From: Podospora bellae-mahoneyi
Taxonomy: Eukaryota > Ascomycota > Sordariomycetes > Sordariales > Podosporaceae
Direction of reading: 5' to 3'
DNA length: 64,000 nt
NCBI RefSeq assembly: GCF_035222275.1
Contig: NW_026946359.1
Location: 6,076,001-6,140,000 of the forward strand
In this document: piece after piece, positions 46,659 to 59,668 of the stretch
Numbering within the stretch: position 1 is the stretch's first letter
How the letters are laid out: every line of letters starts with the position of its first letter
Translations under genes and position numbers: made by a program
Notes under the pieces: generated by a model
The model's input: only the letters and a program-made list of their open reading frames with translations
What the model was told of the DNA's origin: nothing
The model's database searches: none

Positions 46659-47964
46659 CTTTGCAAGGGCTTTGGAAATGCGATGGCCCAGGTTTGTTTT
46701 CGGAAGGGGGCAGTAGCGATATCAAGAGACACGTGTTCGAGGGGTTGTGAGGTGGTGGAAGTGGAAGCTGAAGCTTTGATTGATGGTTCGGATCTCGGGG
46801 GCAGAATGCGGCGGGGGGAGAACTGACGGGGTGATGATGACGCGGGGATGCGCCTCCTTCGTTGGCTATCCAGCCAGCTTGTTGAGCGCCTCGTTGAAAC
46901 TGTCGAAAGGATATTCCAGAGGCAAGTTTATGATCACAGTTCGATGCGCCGTAAAAAGAGCAATGTTTGATGATACGCGCAAGGTTGCAAGTTCCAGGTT
47001 GTTGATGGCTGTTCATGTGGTCCATGGTCTGCTGCCGTTGGGAAGGGTGGGGGCGGGGAGCTAGCTGAGGTGTCGGCCTCGCGCTAACAGCGGAACCCCT
47101 GCCCAGCGAAGTGGACCTATCTGCTCACCAAGCACCAAGGTCTCATTTTCATGGCAATTCAAAAGATCTCGATGTTTCTGAGCCTTATTTCTCGGTCTCT
47201 TGCTTTCGCTGCTTGTAGCATGTCAATGCCTATTACCGTTCACATATTTTACTTGTATATCATCCTCCAGAAACTCCGGAGATGAACTCGAGCATCCACA
47301 TGGTCAACTAGGTACATCACATGAGCAGTTTTATGTTTCCCTGAAACAACCCGGGGTTGGAGATTCAACTTCAACAGTGTTTAGATGGGACTACATGGTG
47401 ATAACGTCTGCTGAACGTTCCCCAAGAGCCCCTAACCATGAGCAATAGCTCGGTGACAGGAGCACTCTAGTCACAGCAGAAGGACAATTTGCACTTAGTG
47501 TCGTCACCCAGCCCTCGTTATGAATCATTCAACCTAGACGGCACCTGTTGTTGATGCAAGGGAAAAGAGCCCATCTACTGCGTATAAAACAGAAGAATAC
47601 TGCACTTTGATATCGCCAAGCCGCAACTGCAGCTTCGGCCAAGCATTACAGCGAACTGTCGGTCCGTCCGCCGTTGTCGGAGTTCTAGATGTCAACCCCG
47701 GACCGCTGTCCGGTTCGTCACTTTCCCCAGAAAAAGCAACTGTCGGGTACAGTGGGGTCCCCTAGAGCAACAGCACCCGTCCTCCAATCACTCACCAGCG
47801 CATTAATTGAGCCAGATATCGGGTTTGCCCGCTCCCGCGTGACATTATCCCGTTGGTGACTGAGGGATGTTGACGTATAAATAATAAAATCTTCTCCGTA
47901 TAGTTGTCAACATTGCTATTTGCTTTGAAATCATTCCACGAAGCCCAGAAGGCGAGTTGTCACA
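46659..47964. other. 1.3 kb divergent intergenic region
   Basis: Promoters of the GDSL gene (left) and of the flavocytochrome-like gene (right). A minus-strand frame ending at 46866 reads NLPLEYPFDSFNEALNKLAG before its stop and looks protein-like. It could be the last exon of something unidentified, but no upstream exon was found. Confidence 0.35.
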
Positions 47965-49659
47965 ATGGCCAAAGTCTTCAGTGCAGAAGAAGGCATGTCT
48001 AAACAAATCAACCACACACAGGTGAATGCATTGCTGACCGCTGATCCAGTTGCCAAGCACAACACCGCAGAAAGCTGCTGGGTAGTCCTCCATGGCGCTG
48101 TTTACGACGTAACAGAGTTCCTCCCCTCCCACCCAGGAGGCGCCAGAATCATTCTCCAGCTCGCCGGCCGGGACGCCACCGCCGAGTTCGACCCTATCCA
48201 CCCCCCAGGCACTCTCGAGGACAACCTCCCACCCACCGCCAAACTCGGCATCGTCGACCCCGAGAGCCTCAAAAAACTCCAACGCCAGTCCAACACCGCC
48301 AACCCAGCCCAGGAAGCAGCACGCCCACCCCCGCCACTCCACCACCTCCTCAATCTAGACGAAATCGAAGCAGTTGCCAAAACCCAAGTCTCCAAGAAAT
48401 GCTGGGCCTACTACTTCTCCGCCGCCGACGACCTCATCTCCAAGACATACAACAATACCGTCTATCGCAACATTCTCCTCCGCCCCCGCGTCTTCGTCGA
48501 CGTCACCAAAGCAGACACCACCACCTCCATCCTCGGCGGCGCCTTCAAGCTCGCCACCCCCTTGTACGTCTCCCCAGCAGCCATGGCCCGGCTGGCTCAC
48601 CCGGACGGAGAAGCTGGAATAGCAAAAGGCATCTCCCGCTTCGGGGCCATGCAGCTCGTCTCCCACAACGCCTCCATGTCGCCGGAGCAAATCGTTGCCG
48701 ACGCCAAACCGGATCAGATCTTTGGCTGGCAGCTCTACGTACAGAACGCTCGTGCTAAATCCGAGGCCATGCTGGCGAGGATAGCCAAACTGCCGCAGTA
48801 CAAGTGCATTGTTCTTACTCTTGACGCACCTGTCCCTAGCAAGAGGGAGCATGACGAAAAGGCCGCGTTGGAGGCGGAGCTGCTGATCGAGGCATCAAAA
48901 TCAGAGGAGGAAAAGGAAAAGGCAAAGAAGAGGCCGGATTCGAATAGTGGTGTGGGACAGCAGCTGTTCTTTGGCACGGCGGCTGATTTGACGTGGGATA
49001 CGACTTTGCCGTGGTTGGCGAAGCATACCAAACTGCCTATTGTTCTGAAGGGGATTCAGACGCACGAGGATGTCTACCTGGCTGCGCAGTATGCGAAGAA
49101 GCATCCGGGGACGGTCAAGGCGGTCATTTTGAGCAATCACGGGGGTAGGTCGTTGGATACGGCGCCGCCGGCGGTGCACACGCTGTTGGAATGCAAGAAG
49201 TACTGTCCAGAAGTGTTTGATATCATTGAGATTTGGGTGGATGGGGGTATCAGGAGGGGGACGGATGTGGTCAAGGCTTTGTGTCTAGGGGCAAAAGCGG
49301 TGGGCGTAGGCAGGGCTGCACTCTATGGGTTAGGGGCTGGCGGGTGGAAGGGGGTGGAGAGGACTTTCGAAAGTGAGTTTGCCTTCATTGCTGTGGATTC
49401 TTTGGTCGTGAGGGTGCTGACATGATCATCAGTTCTCCAAGGCGAAATTCAGACGTGCATGAAGATGATGGGCGCAAAAGACATCTCGGAGCTTGGGCCA
49501 CGCTTTGTGAGTTTGCCCGGATTTCAAGGGGCCCCTGACGAAGAACTAATAATCTTGTGATCGCAGATCAACAGCAGGATGGTCGAGCGGGACATCTTCG
49601 ATGGCGGGGCTGGTCTCGACAGCACGGGGTTGTGGACGTCTCGTGCTGCCAAGCTGTAG
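47965..49659 (+). CDS. Flavocytochrome b2-like 2-hydroxyacid dehydrogenase
   Basis: Three exons, 47965-49372, 49433-49506 and 49567-49659, join in phase to 524 residues. An N-terminal cytochrome b5 domain carries haem ligands His56 (in HPGG) and His79. The FMN-dependent alpha-hydroxyacid dehydrogenase barrel follows, with [30 protein letters not shown], the catalytic-base motif SNHGGRSLD (about 391-399; usually SNHGGRQLD), [12 protein letters not shown] and GVGRAALYG. This is the layout of yeast L-lactate cytochrome c reductase. Unlike yeast Cyb2 there is no room for a mitochondrial presequence: the b5 fold starts about 15 residues in. The C-terminus reads RAAKL; AKL fits the PTS1 peroxisomal signal. 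A peroxisomal or cytosolic enzyme for lactate or a related 2-hydroxyacid is therefore likelier than an intermembrane-space one. The location is an inference. Confidence 0.93.
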
Positions 49660-52204
49660 GCGATTTTGCGGGGGAAGGTGTGCCAAGCTGGGTTGAGCAT
49701 GTTGTAGATCCCTTTGCATGACGATCTCGTCCTAGCCGAGGCGGCATGTGGTTTGACGGGTGTTTTTGGGTTCTAGACAATTACCTGGAAGAAGAACGTT
49801 TCGAACAAGCACGTTCATTTGGGACGTGTGTGTACAACGCTGGCTTGTAATGCGAGATATTCAAATGGGTGCTGCAAAACCTCGCGATGGCCTTCTGATG
49901 GCAGCTATTCAAAGTCAGTCGGTTAGTCCGATGTTCACATGATGTCAATTCGATCAAGCAGTGCCGTCGGGTTGTTGCATGAGGCACAGATGTAGCCAAG
50001 ACGGCTGTTCGAGGCTCTGCGGGTGCCAAATCTGCAAGGATTTGAGCTGGTCTCATGATGGCCACCTCCTCCCCTTTTCCACAACAGCTTCCAGCTCAGC
50101 AAGGGCAGATGAAAAGGTGACGCCAATATTTGGTATCAAAATCCAAGCTGGACACCACAGAATCAACTTGATTGGTTTATCTGCACCCACATGGATAAGA
50201 GGGAGAATGGGAAGTGTTCAAGGGAAAACCCAAACGCCACTTGAATCAACGGCATACTGCGTATTTGAGAGACGCAAATTGCCAAAACTACCACGTTGCA
50301 ACCGGGTTTTCTGAGAGGCAGGAGTCGAATCGGCGGCTGGCTTCGTGCGTGCCATCAAAGAATTTCGTTGTGGTTGCATCACTGGAACCGGGCCGACCAC
50401 TCACAGGCTTCCATCCTGGAAAGAGGACTCAAGCTTCGGTGTCAAATCTCCCAGTGGATCGCGTGGACACCTCTCCACTGGTCCACTCTCAACAACACAG
50501 ACGGTATCGGCTCGCAAAAAGCGCTCCACGGACACGCAATTGTTGAACTCTTCCGTGGAGTCGCTAGAAAACTGGTTGAGAATCGGCAGTGATGGTGATC
50601 AGGGCGAAGAGAAAATAGTCGAGGGAGCTGAGGGAGAGATTCACATGCAAGTTTTGACAAAATGATACCCGGCCCCTCATCTGATAAATAGGCGAACGTT
50701 TGACCAAGATTTCACTCTTGGAGAGGATTATTGGAGAAATAGCTTGGCTGTGCGACTCCAAAAGTGCCTCTGTACCCAATAGTGAGCACTGCTTCACGCC
50801 TCTCGCGGCCAAATGCAGGTGTTGAGCTTTGTCGCTTTCGGTGGAGCAGACCCAAAATTTTCATGTGCTCCATCCATGCCGAGGGCCTTTCCCTGTCGAG
50901 CAGGGATCTGCAGACGGGGAAGAGGTCCCCCTTGACGCCTCTCCCCCAGAAAATGCGGGGGCAGGCCACGAAATGATCTCTTGGCATCATCCTCGTTTTG
51001 GCAGTCACGTCCGTTGTCGTCCAGATTCTCGACCCTCAAATCTCGACAGTGCCACCGTTTTTTCAGAAGAGGACCCTTGCCACGGCCGCCCTTGCAACGG
51101 TGTGTTAGAGGTGCCGAGTAAGTAGCCGGGCTGATGGACTCGAGCAACGATAGTTGTGTAAGAATACCTTCGAGTCAAGCCGATTTAGATAGACGTTGCG
51201 CAAACTGCCAACACAAGAGCTGCTGCAATCTCGTCAGGTCTGAGCAGCCTGCATATGCAGAGCGTTGCTAGACCTCATGCGGTTAGAGACGCCTCCTCGT
51301 GAGGCGTTTCCCCACTGGTGCTCGCAGGTTCCAATCCTTTCACACTGTCGACGGCAGCAAGTACGGATACGGAAGCAGTCGCCCCAGCATGTCAAGCTAT
51401 GGCCTGGCCCCGTTTCCTCCACATTCCCCGCATTGTCAGTCTCGGGCCAAGATCTCTGGGCATTGAGAAAACACCCCATTCTCCTGGCGTCGGTGACAAT
51501 TGATGGGGAGGCCCAACCGACTGTTCAACGCGAAGGAGAAAGCGTCCGGATTTGTACGAGAGGAAGGCCTCACTGACATCACAAACCGAACCAGCTGATG
51601 TGTTTTTGTGTTCAGATCAAAGAAACGTCGGTGAGGTAGGTGGCTTTGATCTGATCTCTTGGCTCTCGGTACGGTTAGCCATGTCCCACGGAACATTTCA
51701 GGGGCGCTGGCCATCTTGGAGCTGAAAAGGGTTAGGGTATGAAATGACGGGCGCGACAAGGGCGCAACGAAGACTGCGGGGGAACCAGGTCAACTGGGCA
51801 ATAGCTCGGGGGACCTACTTGAACAGGCTAGAGGAGTGGTCAAGACGAGACCTACCAGCGGGTGGCAACCAGGATCCATTGTCCTCCAGACCAACGCACC
51901 TTGCCATCACGGGGGAGCAAGCGACAGAAAGCGACGATGGCCCCGGCCCTTGCTCTCCCGACTTGCAAGCTTGCCCGCCGACAGGCAATTCCCCTGTGCG
52001 GCGTCCCCAATTCTCTTTGCGACCACTCAGAGCTCTTGTGTTCATGACACACTTATAAGTGGTCAGCCCTGTCCTTCCGCGTCTCTTATAACCCCCTTCT
52101 TTCCTCTTCATACCGTTTCACCCTCCCGTCCATCCACCCATTCTGCATCCTTCTTTCTGCAGGTTGAGGAGAACCGGTATCGAGATCCGTCACAGACTTC
52201 CGAC
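49660..52204. other. 2.5 kb intergenic region without a supported gene
   Basis: Short frames on both strands overlap heavily and show no domain or splice logic. The last 150 bp (TATAAC-like sequence followed by CT-rich leader, about 52080-52160) look like the core promoter and 5'UTR of the DUF3712 gene. A small perfect hairpin at 51289-51307 is not linked to any gene. Confidence 0.4.
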
Positions 52205-53376
52205 ATGGCCGACGCCGACAAGCCCATCGCTACCACTAGCGAGAATGTTGTTGAGAAGCCGCGGAGACGCGGATGTGTAGGACACTGCGTCAGATTCTGG
52301 TGGGTGTACTTGATCGTCCTCATCGTTCTTACTGTCATTCTTGTGCCAGTCATGTAAGTGTTTGCCCATTCTCCGTTGCCAACATTCGCGGCCAATTCTT
52401 ACTGATTCATCACCCAGTCTCCTGGTCGCCGTTCCCAAGATTGCTCAGTCCAAGCTTGATGAAGCCGAGCTCATTATCAACGGCATCACTGTCACCGATA
52501 CCCAGACCAAGAAGATGACCATGTCTATCGACAGCACCATCAAGAGTGATGGCAAGGTTCACGCCACCATTGAGCCCTTCCTCGGGGTCATGTACCTCGA
52601 GGATATCCCTTCGCACATTCCTTTCGCCAGCATCAACTTCCCCGAGACCACCAGCGAGGCCCTTCAGCAGGTCAAGGTTACCCAGACCCTCGAGATCAAG
52701 GATGTGGATGCCCTGACCACTTTCAACACATGGCTGCTCGCCAACGAGACCCTCAGAGTGACCGTCTTGGGTGAGACTGGTATTCACGTCAAGGGCATCT
52801 CTAGACGCTATCCCGTTACTTTCAAGAAGACCATCGAGATGCCCGGCCTCCAGATGCTTCGGGGCACTTCTGTCAACGAGACCAAAATCAACCTCGATCC
52901 CGTGTATAACTTCAACGCAACAACCTGGATTCCCAACCGCTCTCTTGTGTCTTTCGAACTTGTAAGTCTTGACCGAGTCATCTCTACCATCACTTGAGCG
53001 TCTACTCATCCTTCACCAGGGCAATGCCACCTTCCACAACTACCTTGACGGCAAGGAGATTGGCACCGTCTATATTGACAACCTCTTCCTCAAGGCCGGC
53101 GAGGTCACCAAGGCCGACATGCGCGCCACCATTGAGAATGCACCCGTACTTGAGGCCCTCGGAAAGTCTCCCGCTTGCGACAAGGACAATGGATGGCTCG
53201 ACTTCGAAATTCGTGGCAAGACCGTCAACAACAAGGGCCAAGACCTTCCCTACTTCGCCGACGCTTTGGCTGCAGACACCCAGACCATTCCTATCGATAT
53301 CGGCGGCACGATTCAGCGGTCTTTGGGTCTCACTATTCCCTGCGGCGGCCTCGGCGGCGGTGACCATTCTGATTAA
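52205..53376 (+). CDS. DUF3712-domain membrane protein
   Basis: Three exons, 52205-52353, 52418-52961 and 53020-53376, join in phase to 349 residues. Splice sites are GTAAGT/CCCAG and GTAAGT/ACCAG. The N-terminal 25 residues are cytosolic and basic near the membrane (KPRRRG). One hydrophobic helix spans about residues 30-57, with type II topology expected. The rest is a beta-rich domain with the repeating IAQSKLDEAELIINGITVTD-like pattern of fungal DUF3712 proteins. These resemble lipid-binding LEA/AsmA-type folds. Function is unknown; a wall, vacuole or lipid role has been guessed for relatives. Asn-x-Thr/Ser sites in the domain fit a lumenal or outer location. The C-terminus is Gly-rich. 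Confidence 0.88.
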
Positions 53377-54391
53377 GTCGCAGGCCGTCATGAGTCCTGA
53401 TGAGCACCTTGCCATATATCAAAACTTGTAATGACCGGGCGAACGGATGGAATTCTGTGTTAATACCTTTCTGCTTTTTTGTTGATGTTGTTTCTGGGAG
53501 CCGAGATACCACTGTATGGTTTTTTTTTTTTTGCTGCGATGGGATGAGTAATGTGGAAAAACAAAGATACCAAATGAAGTTCATGAATTGAACTTGGAGA
53601 AGGGAGCCTCAGTCTGACTGTAGCTATGGGAAGATAGGGGGTCTTGGGGCGGGGGTATGTACAGTAGTACTTTTTGATGGGCTGGCTATATATAAGTCAG
53701 CAGTCCTTGTAACACTGCCAGTCGGTGGGCGACACTGACTGACCAACAACATGACGCCTTTTAGGCCTTCAAGACACGCATGCTTCCTATCTTTTACGTG
53801 ACTATTAAAGATTTGTCTATCTGAGAACTAATATGGCCTTGCATCAGTTTATATCACCCTGGCTGCTCACGTTATCATTACCTAGGTGTGCAGTAGAGCT
53901 GAAGCCAACCTTGTAAACTCGCTCTACCTACCTGCCTACCTCCGGACCAAGTCTTCATGCTGAACGTCATCCCTTCCATCATCGACCCCGTTTGATGTTG
54001 ACCCCGTCTGATGTTGACGGGAATGGGACATGGGCAGGAAGATGATGGTCCTCGTTGCCAGGAAGAAGACATTACCGTTGATAGCCACCGGTTTCATCAC
54101 AAGTCACCGAGGGTGCCCAAATGATATTGCTGCAAAACACTTTTACTTTTATCACTCCACAAATTTTTATCGAGTTGTGCAGAATAACTGGCCCTGACGG
54201 CTAGGATTACGATGACACTTCTGCAGCCGAGCAGCAGTTCAGGCTCTGTTTCAACATATGCCGGACGCATTGGCACCCTGATCGTGATTTCCATTCCCCC
54301 CCGTATATCAACTCCTCAAATCTCGCACCACCGATGCTTCTCTTCGGTATGCACAACCCACCTATCACAATCCTTCATCCCATCACGTCAA
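53377..54391. other. Convergent 1 kb region (DUF3712 / HCNGP-like)
   Basis: Holds two 3'UTRs, a T13 run near 53520 and a short direct duplication at about 53984-54018, where a roughly 16 bp unit containing TGATGTTGA occurs twice with one mismatch. No gene is supported. Confidence 0.5.
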
Positions 54392-55305
54392 TTAATACCT
54401 CCCCTTCCTCTTCCTCCCAAACCGTTCCTCCCCCGACAAACCCGTCCTCAAATCTGGCAACACCCCGCTATCACCCCCCGCCGTCGCTGTCCCAGCGCTC
54501 ACAAACTCAACCCTCTCCCCCCTCCCCCTCTCCCTCTCCTTCCTAGTCTTGATCTGAGCCTTCCACAACGCATCCTTGTACGCCCACCCGGGAAACCCCG
54601 TCAGCGGATCCCAGAGCTCTTTGCTCAGGGTGGTAGCATACTGCTCCGTTCCTTTCCCTCCGTCATCATCCCCGTCAAAACTCGTCCCGATCCCCGCAAA
54701 CGTCAGCAGCTGCTCCATCACTGCTGGGTTTCTCAGGCCGTGGGATTGCGCGATACGTTCGTTGAAGTGAATGTTTTTCTCCCGTTTGAGTTTGAGGAAG
54801 TTGTCGAATTTGGCCGTTAGGGAGTTGATTTGTGGGAGGAGGGCTGGGGAAAGGGGCGGGGAGGGAGGGATGGAGGTGTCGGGATTGGGAGGGAGGGTGA
54901 GGCCTTGGATTAGGGCGCGGTTGGTGGAGTAGGGGGATCGAGGGGGGGCGGAGGGGTCGAGGGGGATGGTCATTTCCATGTCTTCTGGTTCGGGGAGGGT
55001 GTTCGATGGTGGGAGGGAAGGGCCGAGGGCGGGGCCTAAGACGGGGCCGAGGGGTGGTGACTGTTTTGATGGCGGGGGCAAGGGTTGAGGTGGTGGTGAG
55101 GGTTGTTTGGGTGGGAACGAGGGTGTTTGTTGGGGCGCATCTTTAACTTCTGGTGCGATGGGTTTGACTGGTGGTTTTGTGACCTTCAAAAACGCGTGTT
55201 AGTGGAAGTATGCATGGTTGCGAGAGTGTAAAAACTCACCTGAGGCTCGGGGAGCGGTTGGGCTTCCTCGTCCTCGTCACTACTTTCGTATACTACCAAA
55301 CCCAT
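54392..55305 (-). CDS. HCNGP / SAP30-binding-protein-like protein
   Basis: Two exons, 55305-55240 and 55183-54392, with a GTGAGT donor and a GAAG acceptor, give 285 residues. Exon 1 encodes MGLVVYESSDEDEEAQ, the acidic start typical of the family (GLxxYxSSDE). The middle is Pro-rich (about 25-110). An HCNGP domain follows at about 130-240: FLKLKREKNIHFNERIAQSH, then LRNPAVMEQLLTFAGIGTSF, then DPLTGFPGWAYKDALWKAQ. The C-terminal tail is basic, a likely nuclear signal. Animal SAP30BP acts with transcriptional corepressors and in splicing; the fungal role is not established. The gene is divergent from PRE4 across 435 bp. Taking the frame alone would miss exon 1 and give a false ATG start inside the intron. 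Confidence 0.88.
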
Positions 55306-55740
55306 TTTTTTGCAGATAATATGCGGCCAATTTCGTTTAGAAAATATGAGTCTTCGTGTTTGGGAATAATGGAATTGCGGCTCAAAGTTGATGGTTCTCT
55401 TGTATGTTTGAGAAGAAGGGTATCACGTGCAGCCTTGGCAGATGAAGTTGAACCTGAGCCATCCAGCCTCAGGCTGTCAGCCACCCACCCTTGCCTTGGC
55501 AGCGCAGGCCCGCACTGACCAAGCAGCACCCGCCAGGAAGGCAGCACTTGGACGCGAAGCTACAGGGAGCTCCAGCCCCAATCCAACATCATCGAACAAG
55601 CTCCCCGTATCAACCAACCCAACGTGATCACCGACGACGAAACAGACTCCAACCGCTCTCGAGAAACAAATCGAAACCCGAATTCATAGCCGCTCCCCAG
55701 ACCACTGTTGTGTTACTACCCTCCACAACCCACCGCACCC
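55306..55740. promoter_or_regulatory. Divergent promoter HCNGP-like / PRE4
   Basis: Only 435 bp separate the two ATGs, so both promoters overlap. No clear TATA box is seen. Confidence 0.5.
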
Positions 55741-56697
55741 ATGGATCACCGCCCGCAAGCCTGGGGTCGTGTATGTCCCCTCACATCCACCACTGCCCAC
55801 CACGGCAACAAACTAACCTTCCCGCTTCTCAAAGCCCAGAGATGATGTCTACGGCGCCTACGATGCCTCCTACCTCAACAACAGCGGTCCCAGAACCGTC
55901 ACACAATCACCCGTCGTAACAGGCACCTCGGTCATCGCGATCAAGTACAAGGACGGCGTCGTTATGGCGGCCGACAACCTGGGTATGTTTCGCCTCCTCA
56001 ACCCACCCCAGCAACCGCCCAACTAACAATCCCCTTCCCCAAACCAGCCTCCTACGGCTCTCTAGCCCGCTTTACCGACGTCAAGCGCCTCCGCACCTTC
56101 CTCGACACAACCGTCATCGGCTTCGGCGGCGACGTTTCCGACATGCAGTTCCTCGACCGCCACCTCAAAGAGCTAGCCACCGACGAATCCTACGAGGTGG
56201 AACCAACCCTCGACGACGAAGACGACGAAGAATCCTCCTCTTCCAAACCCGGCCACCTCAACGCAGCCAACCTCTTCAAGTACCTCCAAAAGCTCATGTA
56301 CCAACGCCGCAACTCGTTCGACCCCCTCTGGAACCAGATCCTCGTTGCCGGGCTCGACTCGGAATCGAAGCCCTTCCTCGCTTCTGTTGACTTGAGGGGA
56401 ACATCTTTCACTTCCCCGTCGTTGGCTACCGGGTTTGGCGCGGCGTTGGCTCAGCCCATTATGCGCAAGTACGCTGGCACAGAGGAGGACGCTGCCAAGC
56501 TTACGAGGGAGCAGGCGGTGGAGGTGGTCAAGGAGTGCATGAAGGTGCTTTTCTACCGTGATGCTAGGTCGCTGGATCGGTATTCCATTGCGGTGGTGAA
56601 CAAGGATGGGATTGAGCTCGAGGAGGATCAGCAGCTCGAGAAGCAGAGTTGGGCGTTTGCTGAGCGGATCAAGGGGTATGGTACTCAAACTGTCTAA
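55741..56697 (+). CDS. PRE4: 20S proteasome beta-7 subunit (PSMB4 type)
   Basis: Three exons, 55741-55770, 55835-55982 and 56048-56697, join in phase to 275 residues. Splice sites are GTATGT/CAAAG and GTATGT/ACCAG. This is the non-catalytic beta subunit that closes the beta ring of the 20S core and supports the trypsin-like site of beta-2. A short propeptide (about 35 residues, with YGAYDASYLNN) leads into TQSPVVTGTSVIAIKYKDGV. The conserved AADNLASYGSLARFTDVKRL is assembled across the second intron. A Glu/Asp/Ser-rich insertion (about 105-120) lies in a surface loop. The C-terminal extension, which in yeast reaches across to the opposite ring, is present. It is divergent from the HCNGP-like gene. 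Confidence 0.95.
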
Positions 56698-57202
56698 GGC
56701 TTGGGCTTGGGCTGTAGCAATGATGGGAGCATGGGTTCTTAGAAATGGATGGACAAGTCTTCGCCTTGTACTATCAGCAAGCATGTGCAAACGAATGAAT
56801 GATTCTGAGCAAAAAGTAGCTTGTGCCAGCATGGCTCACCGGTTCAAATTACGACTAACCTTGCATCACGAGAAATGTTCAGATTTGCTCTCCAATTTGC
56901 TGTTCATGTCTCTTTATTTCGACTCGCTTTCCTAGATATGTATCCCACTATCTTGTAAACCCCTAACAAAAAATCGACATGGGGCGAAAATAACACAAAA
57001 ATACGCTTTCTTTGGCACGCCAAAACCAGTACAGACAACAAGTCTTTGAAAAGCATCGGTGTACCACCCACACCTGATATCCTTTTTTTGGGTACCCCCC
57101 GTTTCCGCCCAACGCCAGTTGGCTTGGGAAATTAACAGACGGTAGCATCCGTATTCTTACACACATACAACTCCACCCCCAGTGCCGGCTGCTGCCAACA
57201 CT
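56698..57202. other. Convergent spacer PRE4 / GFA1
   Basis: 505 bp that hold two 3'UTRs. No gene or repeat of note. Confidence 0.6.

Positions 57203-59668
<2,466 letters not shown>

Noticed and set aside
51289-51307. Perfect hairpin ACGCCTC-CTCGT-GAGGCGT
   Set aside because: Seven-base stem with no T tract or nearby gene end; bacterial-type terminators do not apply here.
51310-51350. T-loop-like GGTTCCAATCC that could mark a tRNA
   Set aside because: No matching acceptor, D or anticodon stems could be folded around it.
52410-53009. 199-codon frame antisense to the DUF3712 gene
   Set aside because: Crosses the gene's introns and has no recognisable content.
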